Source of the DNA: Geobacter sp. UBA2189
GTDB lineage: Bacteria > Desulfobacterota > Desulfuromonadia > Geobacterales > Pseudopelobacteraceae
DNA length: 63,351 nt
Assembly (NCBI GenBank): GCA_002328035.1
Contig: DCVL01000061.1
Coordinates: 1-63,351 of the forward strand
Direction: 5' to 3'
A model generated the notes under the pieces. It saw only the letters and a list, made by a program, of their open reading frames with translations, was not told the DNA's origin and searched no databases. Below are positions 8,788 through 17,941 of this stretch, one piece after another; the stretch's first letter is position 1, and every line of letters begins with the position of its first letter. The position numbers and the translations under genes were made by a program.

Positions 8788-10110
8788 TCATTTCTCCAAC
8801 TCACCCAGCAGAGAATTGGCATATCCTTCCAGGATCTTCACATCCACCGTTTTACCGATCAGGCTTGGTGTTCCTGTCAGATTGACTATCCGCCCACTGT
8901 CGCAACGGCCACTAACCTGGCCATGCCGCTTGGCTAGCCCTTCAACCAGCACCCGTTGGGTCGAACCCACATATCCTTCATTGTGGATACGGGAGTGTAT
9001 CCCTTGCAGCTTCTGTAGACGCCCGAGACGTTCCAGCTTGACTTCCTTCTCAAGATTATCATCAAATTCAGCAGCCTTTGTTCCAGGTCTCGGTGAATAG
9101 ACAAAAGAGAAAAGGTCAAAATAATTAACCTCCTCCATCAGGGATAACGTCTCTTCAAACTCCGCCTCGGTCTCCCCAGGAAAACCAACAATCATATCAC
9201 CAGTAATCTTGATATCAGGTCTGGCCTTACGAAGTTTTCCAATTGTATCAAGGTAATGCTCACGTGTATAGCCACGGTTCATTGCTCTTAAAATCCGGTT
9301 GCTCCCCGACTGAGCCGGCAGATGCAGTGAGCCGCATAATTTGGGAAGTTCTGCAAAACAGGAGATTAGATCATCAGACATATCCTTTGGATGGGATGTT
9401 ACAAAACGGACTCGCTCTATCCCCGAAATTGCCGTAACCGCCCTGAGAAGGACGAAAAAAGGTGGCTGCTTAACCCCCTTGATTCCGTAGGAGTTTACGT
9501 TCTGTCCCAAAAGGACAATCTCTTTAACCCCGATAGCTGCAAGTTCTGAGACCTCATCCAGCACATCCGTAAAACGTCGACTGACTTCCCTGCCCCTTAC
9601 AAATGGTACAATACAGTAAGAGCAAAAGTTATCACAGCCCTGCATCACAGTCACAAAGGCTGAAATCCGAGCCTCTCGTCTGATTGCAGAGAATCTTTCA
9701 ACCTCTGCATTATCATCAAGGAAAGCGGTCTCAACTCGCTGCTTACCATTCTCCGCATCCATCAGCATATCAGGCAGCAGATGGAGGTTATGGGTGCCAA
9801 CAACAAGATCAACCCAGGGATATCTCTTCAGGAGTTGCTCACCCATCTGCTGGGCAACACAGCCTGCGACAGCAATAAGAATCTTACCCGTTTTTTTACT
9901 TTTCAGATTTTTAAGATTGGCAATATTCTGGAGCAGGGACTCCTCAGCACCAGCCCTGACGGTACAGGTATTAAATAGAATCAGATCCGCCTCTTGTCTT
10001 TTTTTTGTCTGAATGTAACCAAGCGGCTGCAACATTGCTGCTATCCGCTCGGAATCATTTACATTCATCTGACAACCAACTGTGTTTATATAGATTTTTT
10101 TGTTGTTCAT
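8788..10110 (-). CDS. miaB: tRNA-2-methylthio-N6-dimethylallyladenosine synthase MiaB
   Basis: Radical SAM methylthiotransferase of 440 residues that modifies A37 of tRNAs reading UNN codons. The N-terminal UPF0004 domain opens with NTVGCQMNVNDSE and has further cysteines at NTCTVR and AVAGCVAQ, which bind the auxiliary cluster. The radical SAM site is GCDNFCSYCIVPFVRG (CxxxCxxC), and a TRAM domain closes the protein. The start is firm by family. I see no ribosome site before the ATG, and the nearest promoter predicts almost no leader. Confidence 0.97.
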   Translation of the reverse strand: MNNKKIYINTVGCQMNVNDSERIAAMLQPLGYIQTKKRQEADLILFNTCTVRAGAEESLLQNIANLKNLKSKKTGKILIAVAGCVAQQMGEQLLKRYPWVDLVVGTHNLHLLPDMLMDAENGKQRVETAFLDDNAEVERFSAIRREARISAFVTVMQGCDNFCSYCIVPFVRGREVSRRFTDVLDEVSELAAIGVKEIVLLGQNVNSYGIKGVKQPPFFVLLRAVTAISGIERVRFVTSHPKDMSDDLISCFAELPKLCGSLHLPAQSGSNRILRAMNRGYTREHYLDTIGKLRKARPDIKITGDMIVGFPGETEAEFEETLSLMEEVNYFDLFSFVYSPRPGTKAAEFDDNLEKEVKLERLGRLQKLQGIHSRIHNEGYVGSTQRVLVEGLAKRHGQVSGRCDSGRIVNLTGTPSLIGKTVDVKILEGYANSLLGELEK

Positions 10111-10120
10111 AGAGTTGTTT

Positions 10121-10149
10121 TTTATAGAGTCTTACTTATAATACGTCAA
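10121..10149 (-). promoter_or_regulatory. Promoter for miaB
   Basis: Minus-strand TTGACG, 17 nt, TATAAA. The -10 ends only 10 nt before the miaB ATG, which predicts a leader of about 3-4 nt. A second possible -10 (TATAAG) lies further upstream and would give a leader of roughly 25 nt. Confidence 0.5.
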
Positions 10150-10258
10150 CATAAAGAGTCATATTGAACGTAACGTTTTACAGCTCTTTATCTGCGTTGA
10201 CCTGTAGCTCCAGATAGGCTACCTTATACAGAATTTATCAAATATACAGGAGCCTGTC

Positions 10259-10753
10259 ATGCCCAGACCTACCTGGGATCAGTATTTTATTGAAATTACC
10301 CATCTTGTCTCAACCCGCTCAACTTGCATGAGGCGTCAAGTGGGGGCACTTCTTGTAAAGGATCGTAATATCCTGGCCACAGGTTACAATGGAGCCCCAT
10401 CCGGCATTCGGCACTGCGAAGAGGTGGGGTGCCTGAGGGAACAGATGAATGTGCCATCTGGAGAACGCCACGAGCTCTGCAGAGGTCTTCATGCAGAACA
10501 AAACGCCATAATTCAGGCGGCACGTCATGGGATTAATATAGATGGTTCAACACTTTACTGCACGACAATGCCCTGTATCATCTGTACAAAGATGTTGATT
10601 AATGCCGGAATCCGCCGGATTGTCTATAATGAAGGGTACAGCGATCAACTGGCCAGCCAGATGCTGGAAGAGGTTGATATTGAAGTTATTCGTTTCGACA
10701 GACAGCCGTTAGAGGTAAAAAACAATGAAATGTCCGTTCTGCGGCAATCTTGA
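10259..10753 (+). CDS. dCMP deaminase (ComEB-like)
   Basis: Zinc-dependent deoxycytidylate deaminase of 164 residues that makes dUMP for thymidylate synthesis. The zinc and proton-shuttle motif HAEQNAI (about residue 81) and the paired cysteines in TTMPCIICTK are present, with the nucleotide-site NGAPSG of dCMP deaminases upstream. A ribosome site AGGAG precedes the ATG. Its 3' end overlaps nrdR by 29 nt, placing deoxynucleotide supply and its regulator in one operon with the riboflavin genes. Confidence 0.93.
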   Translation: MPRPTWDQYFIEITHLVSTRSTCMRRQVGALLVKDRNILATGYNGAPSGIRHCEEVGCLREQMNVPSGERHELCRGLHAEQNAIIQAARHGINIDGSTLYCTTMPCIICTKMLINAGIRRIVYNEGYSDQLASQMLEEVDIEVIRFDRQPLEVKNNEMSVLRQS

Positions 10754-11177
10754 CAGCAAAGTGATTGATTCCCGCCCTGACAAGGGTGGAACGGTTATAC
10801 GTAGACGCCGCGAGTGTGAGGACTGTGCCAAACGGTTCACCACATATGAACGGATTGATGAGATGCTGCCTCTGGTATGTAAGAAGGATGGACGCAGGGA
10901 ACCGTTTGATCGTATGAAGGTAATTTCAGGAATAAAAAAGGCCTGTGAAAAACGACCTGTCTCAATTGAAGCGATTGAAAAGATGGCTGACAGACTGGAA
11001 ATCAGGCTTCAGGAAAGCAGTGAACGTGAGATACCGGCTTCACTTATCGGTGAATGGATAATGAACGAACTGCATGCGACCGATGAGGTTGCATATGTCC
11101 GTTTTGCCTCGGTTTATCGTTCCTTTAAGGATATAAATGAATTTATGGTTGAACTGCAGGATCTGCTGAAAAAATAG
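10725..11177 (+). CDS. nrdR: Transcriptional repressor NrdR
   Basis: Zinc-ribbon and ATP-cone repressor of ribonucleotide reductase genes, 150 residues. The zinc ribbon MKCPFCG...RRRRECEDCAKRFTTYE is at residues 1-45, and the ATP-cone follows from about residue 49 (PLVCKKDGRREPFD). Exact family length. It overlaps the dCMP deaminase gene, a fitting place for a dNTP-sensing regulator. I did not find a clear NrdR-box pair in front of the operon. Confidence 0.96.
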   Translation: MKCPFCGNLDSKVIDSRPDKGGTVIRRRRECEDCAKRFTTYERIDEMLPLVCKKDGRREPFDRMKVISGIKKACEKRPVSIEAIEKMADRLEIRLQESSEREIPASLIGEWIMNELHATDEVAYVRFASVYRSFKDINEFMVELQDLLKK

Positions 11178-11196
11178 AACCAAGGATCCAAAATAG

Positions 11197-12300
11197 ATGT
11201 ATGCAGCTGATCTGAAATATATGAAGAAGGCTTTGACTCTTGCCAGGAAGGGACTGGGTAAAACAGCCCCTAACCCTGCCGTTGGATGCGTGATTGTCCG
11301 TGATAGTGTTATTGTCGGAGAGGGCTGGCATAAAAAAGCAGGGACACCGCATGCAGAAATAAATGCATTGAATATGGCAGGAGACAAGGCCAATGGAGCG
11401 GATGTATATGTAACCCTTGAACCTTGCTGCCATTTTGGCAAAACCCCCCCATGTACAGATGCCCTGATAGCAGCCGGAGTAAAAAGGGTTCTCGCCGGTA
11501 TGGTTGATCCTTTTTTACAGGTTGCCGGCAAAGGACTACAGATACTGCGTCAGGCCGGTATCCGTGTTGATGTTGGTCTGCTTGAGGAACAGTGCCGTGA
11601 ATTGAACAAGGGATTTATCAAAGCGGTAACAACCGGCATACCATATATAATTTACAAGTCAGCCATGACGCTTGATGGAAACATAGCCACTGTAACCGGC
11701 CATTCCCGATGGGTAACAGGCGAAGAGTCACGTCGTCTGGTTCATCGTATCCGCTCTTTATCTGATGCTGTAATGGTTGGTGTTGATACTATTCTTGCTG
11801 ACAATCCACAGCTTAACGTACGCCATGTAAAAGGCCGTGATCCATTGAAGGTTATTGTTGACACCAGGCTGCGAACCCCTGGAAGTGTTAATGTATTGAA
11901 TGGAACCGGAAAGACCATAATTGCAACTTGCGAATCAAACCCGGATATTCATGAAAGTTATCAGAACAAGGGGGCAACGGTTTTGGTATGCCGCGAGTTC
12001 GATGGTCGAGTTGAAATGAGGGATCTGCTCCACAGACTTGCCAAAAGAGGGGTACATACCATACTGGTTGAAGGGGGTAGCCGTCTGGCGGGAGATCTGC
12101 TTCAAAATGGCCTTATTGACGAATGCATCTTCTTTTATGCCCCAAAGGTTCTTGGAAACGGATTTGCCCCTTTTGCAATTCAAGGGATATCTACCATGGA
12201 TGAGGCAATACTATTCAACATTCAAAAGGTTGCAATGTCCGGTTCCGATCTTGTGGTTTACGCAAAACCTGAGGGTATTAAATGTTCACCGGCCTTATAG
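11197..12300 (+). CDS. ribD: Bifunctional riboflavin deaminase/reductase RibD
   Basis: 367 residues carrying two steps of riboflavin synthesis: deamination of diaminohydroxyphosphoribosylaminopyrimidine, then NADPH-dependent reduction of the ribosyl group. The N-terminal deaminase has the zinc motif HAEINAL (near 50) and PCCHFGKTPPC (near 76). The C-terminal reductase starts around 150 (KSAMTLDGNIAT) with VEGGSRLAGDLL near 292. It follows nrdR by 19 nt and overlaps ribE by 19 nt. No FMN riboswitch precedes it. Confidence 0.96.
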   Translation: MYAADLKYMKKALTLARKGLGKTAPNPAVGCVIVRDSVIVGEGWHKKAGTPHAEINALNMAGDKANGADVYVTLEPCCHFGKTPPCTDALIAAGVKRVLAGMVDPFLQVAGKGLQILRQAGIRVDVGLLEEQCRELNKGFIKAVTTGIPYIIYKSAMTLDGNIATVTGHSRWVTGEESRRLVHRIRSLSDAVMVGVDTILADNPQLNVRHVKGRDPLKVIVDTRLRTPGSVNVLNGTGKTIIATCESNPDIHESYQNKGATVLVCREFDGRVEMRDLLHRLAKRGVHTILVEGGSRLAGDLLQNGLIDECIFFYAPKVLGNGFAPFAIQGISTMDEAILFNIQKVAMSGSDLVVYAKPEGIKCSPAL

Positions 12301-12911
12301 AATGTACTGGTTCAATAATCGCTATACGTAGCGGTATCCTTGAGATATCTTCCGCTTTGCCTCTGAATGAAATAAGGGCGGGTGATTCGGTAGCAGTTAA
12401 CGGAGCCTGTCTTACTATCACCACAATCCGTAACAAAACCTTAAGCTTTGATATCTCGCCTGAGACTGTAATGAGAACAACCTTCGGGATAATGCAACCA
12501 GGCAGCAAGGTAAATCTTGAACGGGCTATGAGACTGGGCGGACGACTTGACGGTCATCTCGTCACAGGCCACATTGATTGCATTGGACAGCTTGAAACCC
12601 TCTTGCAGAAGGACAACGCAATATTATTACAGTTCAGTATTCCAAAGGAGCAGGCCAGAATGCTGGTTGAAAAAGGCTCTGTAGCTGTTGATGGAATAAG
12701 TCTGACTATAAACTCTGTAACTGACAACGGATTTTCAGTTTCAATAATACCTCATACTCTTTCCAGAACCACCCTTTCGGAGATTGTAACGGGTAAAAAG
12801 GTAAATATTGAGACTGATATTATAGGTAAATATATTGCTCGTTTGACCGCCCCGGAATCTGTAACCGGTGGTCTCACAATGAATAAACTTATGCAGAATG
12901 GTTTTATCTGA
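12282..12911 (+). CDS. ribE: Riboflavin synthase alpha chain
   Basis: 209 residues; dismutates two lumazines to riboflavin. Two similar lumazine-binding barrels are visible: the first opens MFTGLIECTGSI and contains VNGACLTIT, the second contains LVTGHIDCIGQL and VDGISLTINSV. Full length. The start lies inside the end of ribD. The matching lumazine synthase gene (ribH), which often completes this operon, is not in the window. Confidence 0.96.
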   Translation: MFTGLIECTGSIIAIRSGILEISSALPLNEIRAGDSVAVNGACLTITTIRNKTLSFDISPETVMRTTFGIMQPGSKVNLERAMRLGGRLDGHLVTGHIDCIGQLETLLQKDNAILLQFSIPKEQARMLVEKGSVAVDGISLTINSVTDNGFSVSIIPHTLSRTTLSEIVTGKKVNIETDIIGKYIARLTAPESVTGGLTMNKLMQNGFI

Positions 12912-12928
12912 GAGAGGAAGTGTAAAAA

Positions 12929-14134
12929 ATGGCTGTTTGTTCTATTGAAGAGGCTATTGAGGATATTCGTCAGGGTAAGATGGTTATTCTTGTGGATGAC
13001 GAAGATCGTGAAAATGAAGGTGATCTGACAATGGCTGCCGAGAAGATCACTCCAGAGACAATCAATTTCATGGCTAAATATGGACGTGGACTTATCTGCC
13101 TCACCCTCACAGCTGAAAAGTGTGAGGCATTGGGGCTTAAGCCTATGGTAAGAGACAATACCTCTCCATTTGAGACAGCCTTTACGGTCTCAATTGAGGC
13201 AAAAAAAGGTGTTACAACAGGGATCTCTGCCGCTGATCGGGCTCATACAATACTAACAGCAGTGGCTTCCGGTGCCTCATCTACTGATCTGGTAAGTCCC
13301 GGTCATGTTTTTCCATTACGTGCAAGACCTGGTGGAGTGCTGGTTCGCACCGGTCAGACCGAAGGCTCCGTTGATCTGGCTCGATTGGCCGGCCTGACGC
13401 CTGCCGGTGTGATATGCGAAATAATGAATGATGATGGAACGATGTCACGCATGCCTGAGTTGAAAAAATTTGCAAAACAACATGGACTGAAGATCTGTAC
13501 GGTGGCAGATCTGGTAGCTTACCGCCTGAAGCATGAGCAGCTGGTTCGCAAGGTTGCAGAAGCCCATCTGCCCTCCCGTTACGGTGGCGACTGGAAAGTG
13601 GTGGCCTTTGAAAATGATGTAGACAATCTGGATCATATTGCTCTGGTAAAAGGTGACATCTCAGGTGATAAACCGGTGTTGACCAGGGTTCATTCAGAAT
13701 GCCTGACTGGCGATGTAATGGGTTCTCTCCGCTGTGATTGTGGCGAACAACTGCGCAAGGCCATGGAAGCTATTGATAAGGAAGGAAGGGGAGTTATCCT
13801 CTATATGAGGCAGGAAGGTCGGGGAATCGGACTGATCAATAAACTTAAGGCCTACGAGTTGCAAGATCAGGGTATGGACACGGTTGAAGCCAACCAGCAC
13901 CTGGGTTTTAAGGCAGACATGAGGGATTATGGCGTTGGCGCACAGATTCTGCTGGCTTTGGGGATCACAAAGATTCAACTTCTGACCAATAATCCCAGAA
14001 AACTCGTCGGATTACAGGGATACGGCATTGAAATTGTCGGAAGAGTCCAGATTGAGGCAAATCCTACCTGCTCCAACTGGAGTTACCTTAAAACCAAACG
14101 TGACAAGATGGGGCATTTGCTGGAGAAGCTCTGA
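12929..14134 (+). CDS. ribBA: Bifunctional DHBP synthase / GTP cyclohydrolase II RibBA
   Basis: 401 residues combining both entry branches of riboflavin synthesis. The N-terminal DHBP synthase half (about 1-200) shows VDDEDRENEGDL and the catalytic RPGGVLVRTGQTEGSVDL. The C-terminal GTP cyclohydrolase II half shows the zinc site CLTGDVMGSLRCDCGEQL and RQEGRGIGLINK. The AGAGAGGAAGTG ribosome site precedes the ATG. Its stop overlaps the queH start by 1 nt (TGATG). Confidence 0.97.
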   Translation: MAVCSIEEAIEDIRQGKMVILVDDEDRENEGDLTMAAEKITPETINFMAKYGRGLICLTLTAEKCEALGLKPMVRDNTSPFETAFTVSIEAKKGVTTGISAADRAHTILTAVASGASSTDLVSPGHVFPLRARPGGVLVRTGQTEGSVDLARLAGLTPAGVICEIMNDDGTMSRMPELKKFAKQHGLKICTVADLVAYRLKHEQLVRKVAEAHLPSRYGGDWKVVAFENDVDNLDHIALVKGDISGDKPVLTRVHSECLTGDVMGSLRCDCGEQLRKAMEAIDKEGRGVILYMRQEGRGIGLINKLKAYELQDQGMDTVEANQHLGFKADMRDYGVGAQILLALGITKIQLLTNNPRKLVGLQGYGIEIVGRVQIEANPTCSNWSYLKTKRDKMGHLLEKL

Positions 14135-14688
14135 TGAGGATCCTTTTACATATCTGCTGCGGACCATGCGGCCTCTATCCACTGGCTGCCTTACGTTCTG
14201 AAGGGTTGGATGTCACCGGTTTTTTCTTCAATCACAACATACATCCATATCAGGAATATATCCGTCGCCGTGACACAGCTATTCAGATGGCAGAGATTGA
14301 AAGTATGCCTCTTATTTTAAGGGACGAATACCTGATGGAACAATTTCTGGCAAACGTGGCAGCGACCCCTGAAAAAAGATGCGGATACTGCTATGCCTCC
14401 CGCCTTGACGCTACTGCAGAGCAGGCTAAAAAAGACGGTTTTGATGCCTTCACCTCGTCACTCTTTTACAGCCGTTACCAGAACCATAATTTGATGATAC
14501 AAAAGGCTGAAGAATCGGAAAAACAGCATGGGACAAGTTTTTTATACAGGGATTTCAGACCAGGCTGGCAGGAAGGGATCAGGCGTTCAAAAGAGCTGGC
14601 TCTGTACCGTCAGCAGTATTGTGGCTGTATCTACAGTGAAAAAGAGAGATACACTCCACGGGTCAGAAAGAAAGAGCAAACAGGCTGA
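14134..14688 (+). CDS. queH: Epoxyqueuosine reductase QueH
   Basis: 184 residues of the DUF208/QueH family, which performs the last step of queuosine synthesis (epoxyqueuosine to queuosine in tRNA) without cobalamin. The paired-cysteine signatures LLHICCGPCGLYP at the N-terminus, KRCGYCYASRL near 87-97 and YCGCIYSEKER near the C-terminus hold the Fe-S and metal sites. It is coupled to ribBA by a stop/start overlap, an unusual partner. A bidirectional terminator follows directly. Confidence 0.92.
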   Translation: MRILLHICCGPCGLYPLAALRSEGLDVTGFFFNHNIHPYQEYIRRRDTAIQMAEIESMPLILRDEYLMEQFLANVAATPEKRCGYCYASRLDATAEQAKKDGFDAFTSSLFYSRYQNHNLMIQKAEESEKQHGTSFLYRDFRPGWQEGIRRSKELALYRQQYCGCIYSEKERYTPRVRKKEQTG

Positions 14689-14697
14689 TTCAGAAAC

Positions 14698-14728
14698 AAA
14701 AATGGCTCGGAAAATCCGAGCCATTTTT
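14698..14728. terminator. Bidirectional terminator between queH and the ferredoxin gene
   Basis: Hairpin ATGGCTCGG / CCGAGCCAT with a 4-nt loop (AAAA), with A-run upstream and T-run downstream, so it can act on both convergent transcripts: the rib-queH operon and the ferredoxin gene ending at 14751. Confidence 0.85.
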
Positions 14729-14750
14729 GTTAAAAACAGTAAGTCTGATA

Positions 14751-14918
14751 CTAGGCGTGAATTGCGCCAACAGGACAGGAATCCACACAGGCGCCGCAAT
14801 CAATGCAGGTATCTGCATCAATAACGCGCTTGCCGCCTTGTTCGCTGATAGCGTTTACTGGGCAAGTATCTTCACAAGCTCCACAGTTGGTGCAATCTTC
14901 AGTAATAGTGTGTGCCAC
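14751..14918 (-). CDS. 2[4Fe-4S] ferredoxin
   Basis: 55-residue clostridial-type ferredoxin carrying electrons at low potential. It has two complete CxxCxxCxxxCP motifs: CTNCGACEDTCP and CIDCGACVDSCP, separated by the usual linker. The start is GTG, chosen because GGAGGTGGTACC precedes it; translation reads (M)AHTITEDC. It lies 119 nt downstream of hpnH on the same strand. It could reduce the radical SAM enzyme HpnH or other Fe-S enzymes, but that is inference from position only. Confidence 0.93.
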   Translation of the reverse strand: MAHTITEDCTNCGACEDTCPVNAISEQGGKRVIDADTCIDCGACVDSCPVGAIHA

Positions 14919-15037
14919 GGTACCACCTCCTAATAGTAGTTGAGATATAATGGCCTTTTTTAATAAGGCGTGGATTAGTTATCACAGCGTCAACCAAATG
15001 TCCAGAAAAACTGTATACAAATAGAGTTCAAGAATAA

Positions 15038-16039
15038 CTACGACAGGTTCCAGAGCAACATCTCAAGTATATCCTTGGGGCTCTTTCCAACCTCTGTAAC
15101 AACGGTTGGCTCAAAACCGCAATGCATCATGCATTGGGCGCAACGTGGATCTTTGCCAACACCGTAGTTTTCCCAATTTACCTTCTCCATCATATCCTTG
15201 AATGTCGGATAATGGGCATCAGTAATCAGATAACAAGGCGCCTTCCATCCCTGCGGATTTCTGGTAGGATTGCCCCAAGGGGTACATTGCAGCTTCTTTT
15301 CACCCTTTAGAAAACGGAGATACATAGGTGTTGACCAGAAACGGTGTTTTTTGCTCATTTCATAAACCTGCTGAAATTTCTTTTCAATCTCCAACCGTTC
15401 AAGAAACATCTTTTCTTCCTCAATCGCCTCATAGCTGAAACCAGGAGCTACCAGAATCCCGTCAATACCCATCTCTTCAAGCTTCTGAAACAGAATCTCC
15501 ATCTCAACAAGGTCGGTATCCTTGAAGATGGTTGTATTTGTGCAAACCCTGAACCCTCTGGCCTTTGCGACTTTTATGGCAGACATTGCAATCCTGAAGC
15601 ATCCTTCTCTACCAAGCACCCTGTCATGCGTCTCTTCCAGCCCGTCCATATGTAGATTGAAGGTAAGATTCGGATGCGGCTCCATTTTTTCAAGAGATTT
15701 TTCCATCAACAACGCATTGCTACAGAACATTATGTGACGGCCACGGTCAAGTACACCTTTTGTCAGCTCAAATATATGAGGATACAAAAACGGCTCACCA
15801 CCAGTAATAGTAACTACAGGGGCAGGACATTCATCAACCGAATGCAGGCAATCTTCAAGGGACATCATATCGGTAATAGTATCGGCATATTCACGGATCC
15901 TTCCGCAGCCTGCACAGGCCAGGTTACACAAGTGCGTTGGCTCAAGCATAAGTACCAGCGGATATTTTTCAACCTTGTTCAGGTTGTTTTTGATAATGTA
16001 CTTCGTCAAGTCATAGTTTAAACGCCAAGGAAAACGCAT
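15038..16039 (-). CDS. hpnH: Hopanoid radical SAM protein HpnH (adenosylhopane synthase)
   Basis: Radical SAM enzyme of 333 residues that joins the 5'-deoxyadenosyl group to diploptene, giving adenosylhopane, the first step to side-chain-extended hopanoids. The CxxxCxxC site is THLCNLACAGCGRI (about residues 36-46), followed by the GGEP motif TITGGEPFLYPH and a C-terminal SPASM-like cysteine set (CTPWGNP, CAQCMMHCGFE). It is the last gene of the run shc-hpnA-dxs-hpnH. Confidence 0.95.
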   Translation of the reverse strand: MRFPWRLNYDLTKYIIKNNLNKVEKYPLVLMLEPTHLCNLACAGCGRIREYADTITDMMSLEDCLHSVDECPAPVVTITGGEPFLYPHIFELTKGVLDRGRHIMFCSNALLMEKSLEKMEPHPNLTFNLHMDGLEETHDRVLGREGCFRIAMSAIKVAKARGFRVCTNTTIFKDTDLVEMEILFQKLEEMGIDGILVAPGFSYEAIEEEKMFLERLEIEKKFQQVYEMSKKHRFWSTPMYLRFLKGEKKLQCTPWGNPTRNPQGWKAPCYLITDAHYPTFKDMMEKVNWENYGVGKDPRCAQCMMHCGFEPTVVTEVGKSPKDILEMLLWNLS

Positions 16040-16055
16040 TAGATATAAAATCCTT

Positions 16056-17924
16056 TCAGTTCTTCAAAAACTCTTCTGTTGCCTTCTCGATACCTTCAGC
16101 ATCAATACCGACATCCATACGCAGCTGAGCCTGGGTACCGTGTTCAACATACTCATCCGCAATACCTAACCTCTTAACCTTTATATTATTCAAGCCTTTG
16201 TCCTGTAAGAGTTCCAGCACGGCGCTGCCAAAACCTCCCTGCAGGACATTCTCCTCAACCGTAATTATCCTACCTGTAGCTTCAGCCTGACTCAGGATAA
16301 GCTCCGCATCAAGCGGCTTTATGAAGCGGGCGTTAACAACAGCAGCCTGAATTCCTTTTTCAGCAAGTTTTTCGGCTGCCTTAATGGCAGGCATAACTGT
16401 TGCTCCGATACCAATTATAGTTACATCTTTGCCTTCCCTAAGCAGTTCCCCCTTACCAACGTCCAAAGGCTTTATTATTTTGTCAAGTTGCACTCCATAA
16501 CCAGCTCCGCGTGGGTAGCGCAAGGCAACAGGGGCGTTTAAACTGACAGCTGTTTTAAGCATCCTTCTCAGCTCATTTTCATCTTTTGGAGCCATAAATG
16601 TAAGCCCAGGCAGATGTCTCATAAAAGATATATCAAATACCCCGTGATGGGTCGGACCGTCATCGCCAACAAGCCCCCCGCGATCCATTGCTATTACAAC
16701 GGGGAGGTTCTGAAGACACACATCATGGAACACCTGATCATATGCCCGTTGCATGAAGGTCGAGTATATGGCTGCCACCGGCTTATAACCATCTGCGGCA
16801 AGCCCGGCTGCAAAGCAGACTGCGTGCTGCTCGGCTATCCCTACATCAAAGAAACGTTCAGGGATTGCATCAGCAAAGTAGTTCATCCCTGTTCCATCCG
16901 GCATAGCCGCTGTAATCCCTACTATCCTGGAATCTTCCTGAGCCAGGTCAACCAGTGTCCTGCCAAAAACCTCTGTGTAAGAGAGAGCGGCAGACTTGGA
17001 GGGAGCCTTGCCAGTTGAAATGTCAAATGCTCCAACACCGTGAAACTTGTCAGGGGTTTCCTCTGCCGGGGTATAACCTTTACCCTTGGTAGTCATTACA
17101 TGAATCAGAAGAGGCGCGTCATATTCAACAGAACTATTGAAAACCTCAATAAGCTTGGGAAGGTTATGACCATCAATAGGTCCTATATAATCAAACCCCA
17201 AAGCTTCAAAGAGGGCACCTGGTGTAAAGAAACTCTTCAAAGAATTTTCTGCACGACGGGCAAACTTGAGCATATCCTTACCAAATGACGGTATGCTGGT
17301 TAACAGCTCCTTCATCTCCCGCTTCAATTCACGGAAATTACGGGTAGTCATTTTTCTGGATACAAAAGAAGAAAAGGCTCCAACATTTTTTGAGATGGAC
17401 ATCTCGTTATCGTTTAGGACTACAATCAGGTTTTTCTTCAGGTGACCTGCCTGGTTCAAGCCTTCAAAGGCAATTCCACCCGTAAGTGAGCCATCTCCTA
17501 TAACGGCGATGACATGATTTTTCTTTCTGTCAAGGAGATCAGCAACCACCATTCCAAGTCCGGCAGAGATCGAAGTGGATGCATGACCAACACCAAATGC
17601 ATCATGCTCAGATTCAGAGCGTTTTGGAAAGCCTGAAAGTCCTTTATACTGACGCTGGCTTGCAAAGTTTTCCCTACGCCCGGTTATTATCTTGTGAGTG
17701 TACGCCTGATGTCCTACATCCCAAACTATCTTGTCTTTTGGAGTAGTAAAACAGTAATGCAGAGCCAGGGTCAACTCAACCGCACCGAGGTTGGAACCGA
17801 GGTGACCACCGGTTTCTGAAACCGTTTTAAGGAGAAAGGCACGGATCTCTTCTGCAAGAGAGGGTAGCTGCTCTACTGAAAGCTTCTTGAGATCTGCAGG
17901 GGATTGTATTTTTTCAAGTAGCAT
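16056..17924 (-). CDS. dxs: 1-deoxy-D-xylulose-5-phosphate synthase
   Basis: Thiamine-diphosphate enzyme of 622 residues, the first step of the MEP isoprenoid pathway. The ThDP motif GDGSLTGGIAFEGLN (about 149-163), the active-site HxxH-type DVGHQAYTHKI, and the C-terminal transketolase-like pyrimidine-binding region (IAEQHAVCFAAGLA) are all present. Its place between hpnA and hpnH suggests that isoprenoid precursor supply is tuned with hopanoid synthesis. Gap to hpnH 16 nt. Confidence 0.97.
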   Translation of the reverse strand: MLLEKIQSPADLKKLSVEQLPSLAEEIRAFLLKTVSETGGHLGSNLGAVELTLALHYCFTTPKDKIVWDVGHQAYTHKIITGRRENFASQRQYKGLSGFPKRSESEHDAFGVGHASTSISAGLGMVVADLLDRKKNHVIAVIGDGSLTGGIAFEGLNQAGHLKKNLIVVLNDNEMSISKNVGAFSSFVSRKMTTRNFRELKREMKELLTSIPSFGKDMLKFARRAENSLKSFFTPGALFEALGFDYIGPIDGHNLPKLIEVFNSSVEYDAPLLIHVMTTKGKGYTPAEETPDKFHGVGAFDISTGKAPSKSAALSYTEVFGRTLVDLAQEDSRIVGITAAMPDGTGMNYFADAIPERFFDVGIAEQHAVCFAAGLAADGYKPVAAIYSTFMQRAYDQVFHDVCLQNLPVVIAMDRGGLVGDDGPTHHGVFDISFMRHLPGLTFMAPKDENELRRMLKTAVSLNAPVALRYPRGAGYGVQLDKIIKPLDVGKGELLREGKDVTIIGIGATVMPAIKAAEKLAEKGIQAAVVNARFIKPLDAELILSQAEATGRIITVEENVLQGGFGSAVLELLQDKGLNNIKVKRLGIADEYVEHGTQAQLRMDVGIDAEGIEKATEEFLKN

Positions 17925-17941
17925 CTTTTTCCCTTAATTAA

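Noticed and set aside
11178..11196. FMN riboswitch before ribD
   Set aside because: ribD follows nrdR by 19 nt; there is no room, and nothing like it lies before the operon.
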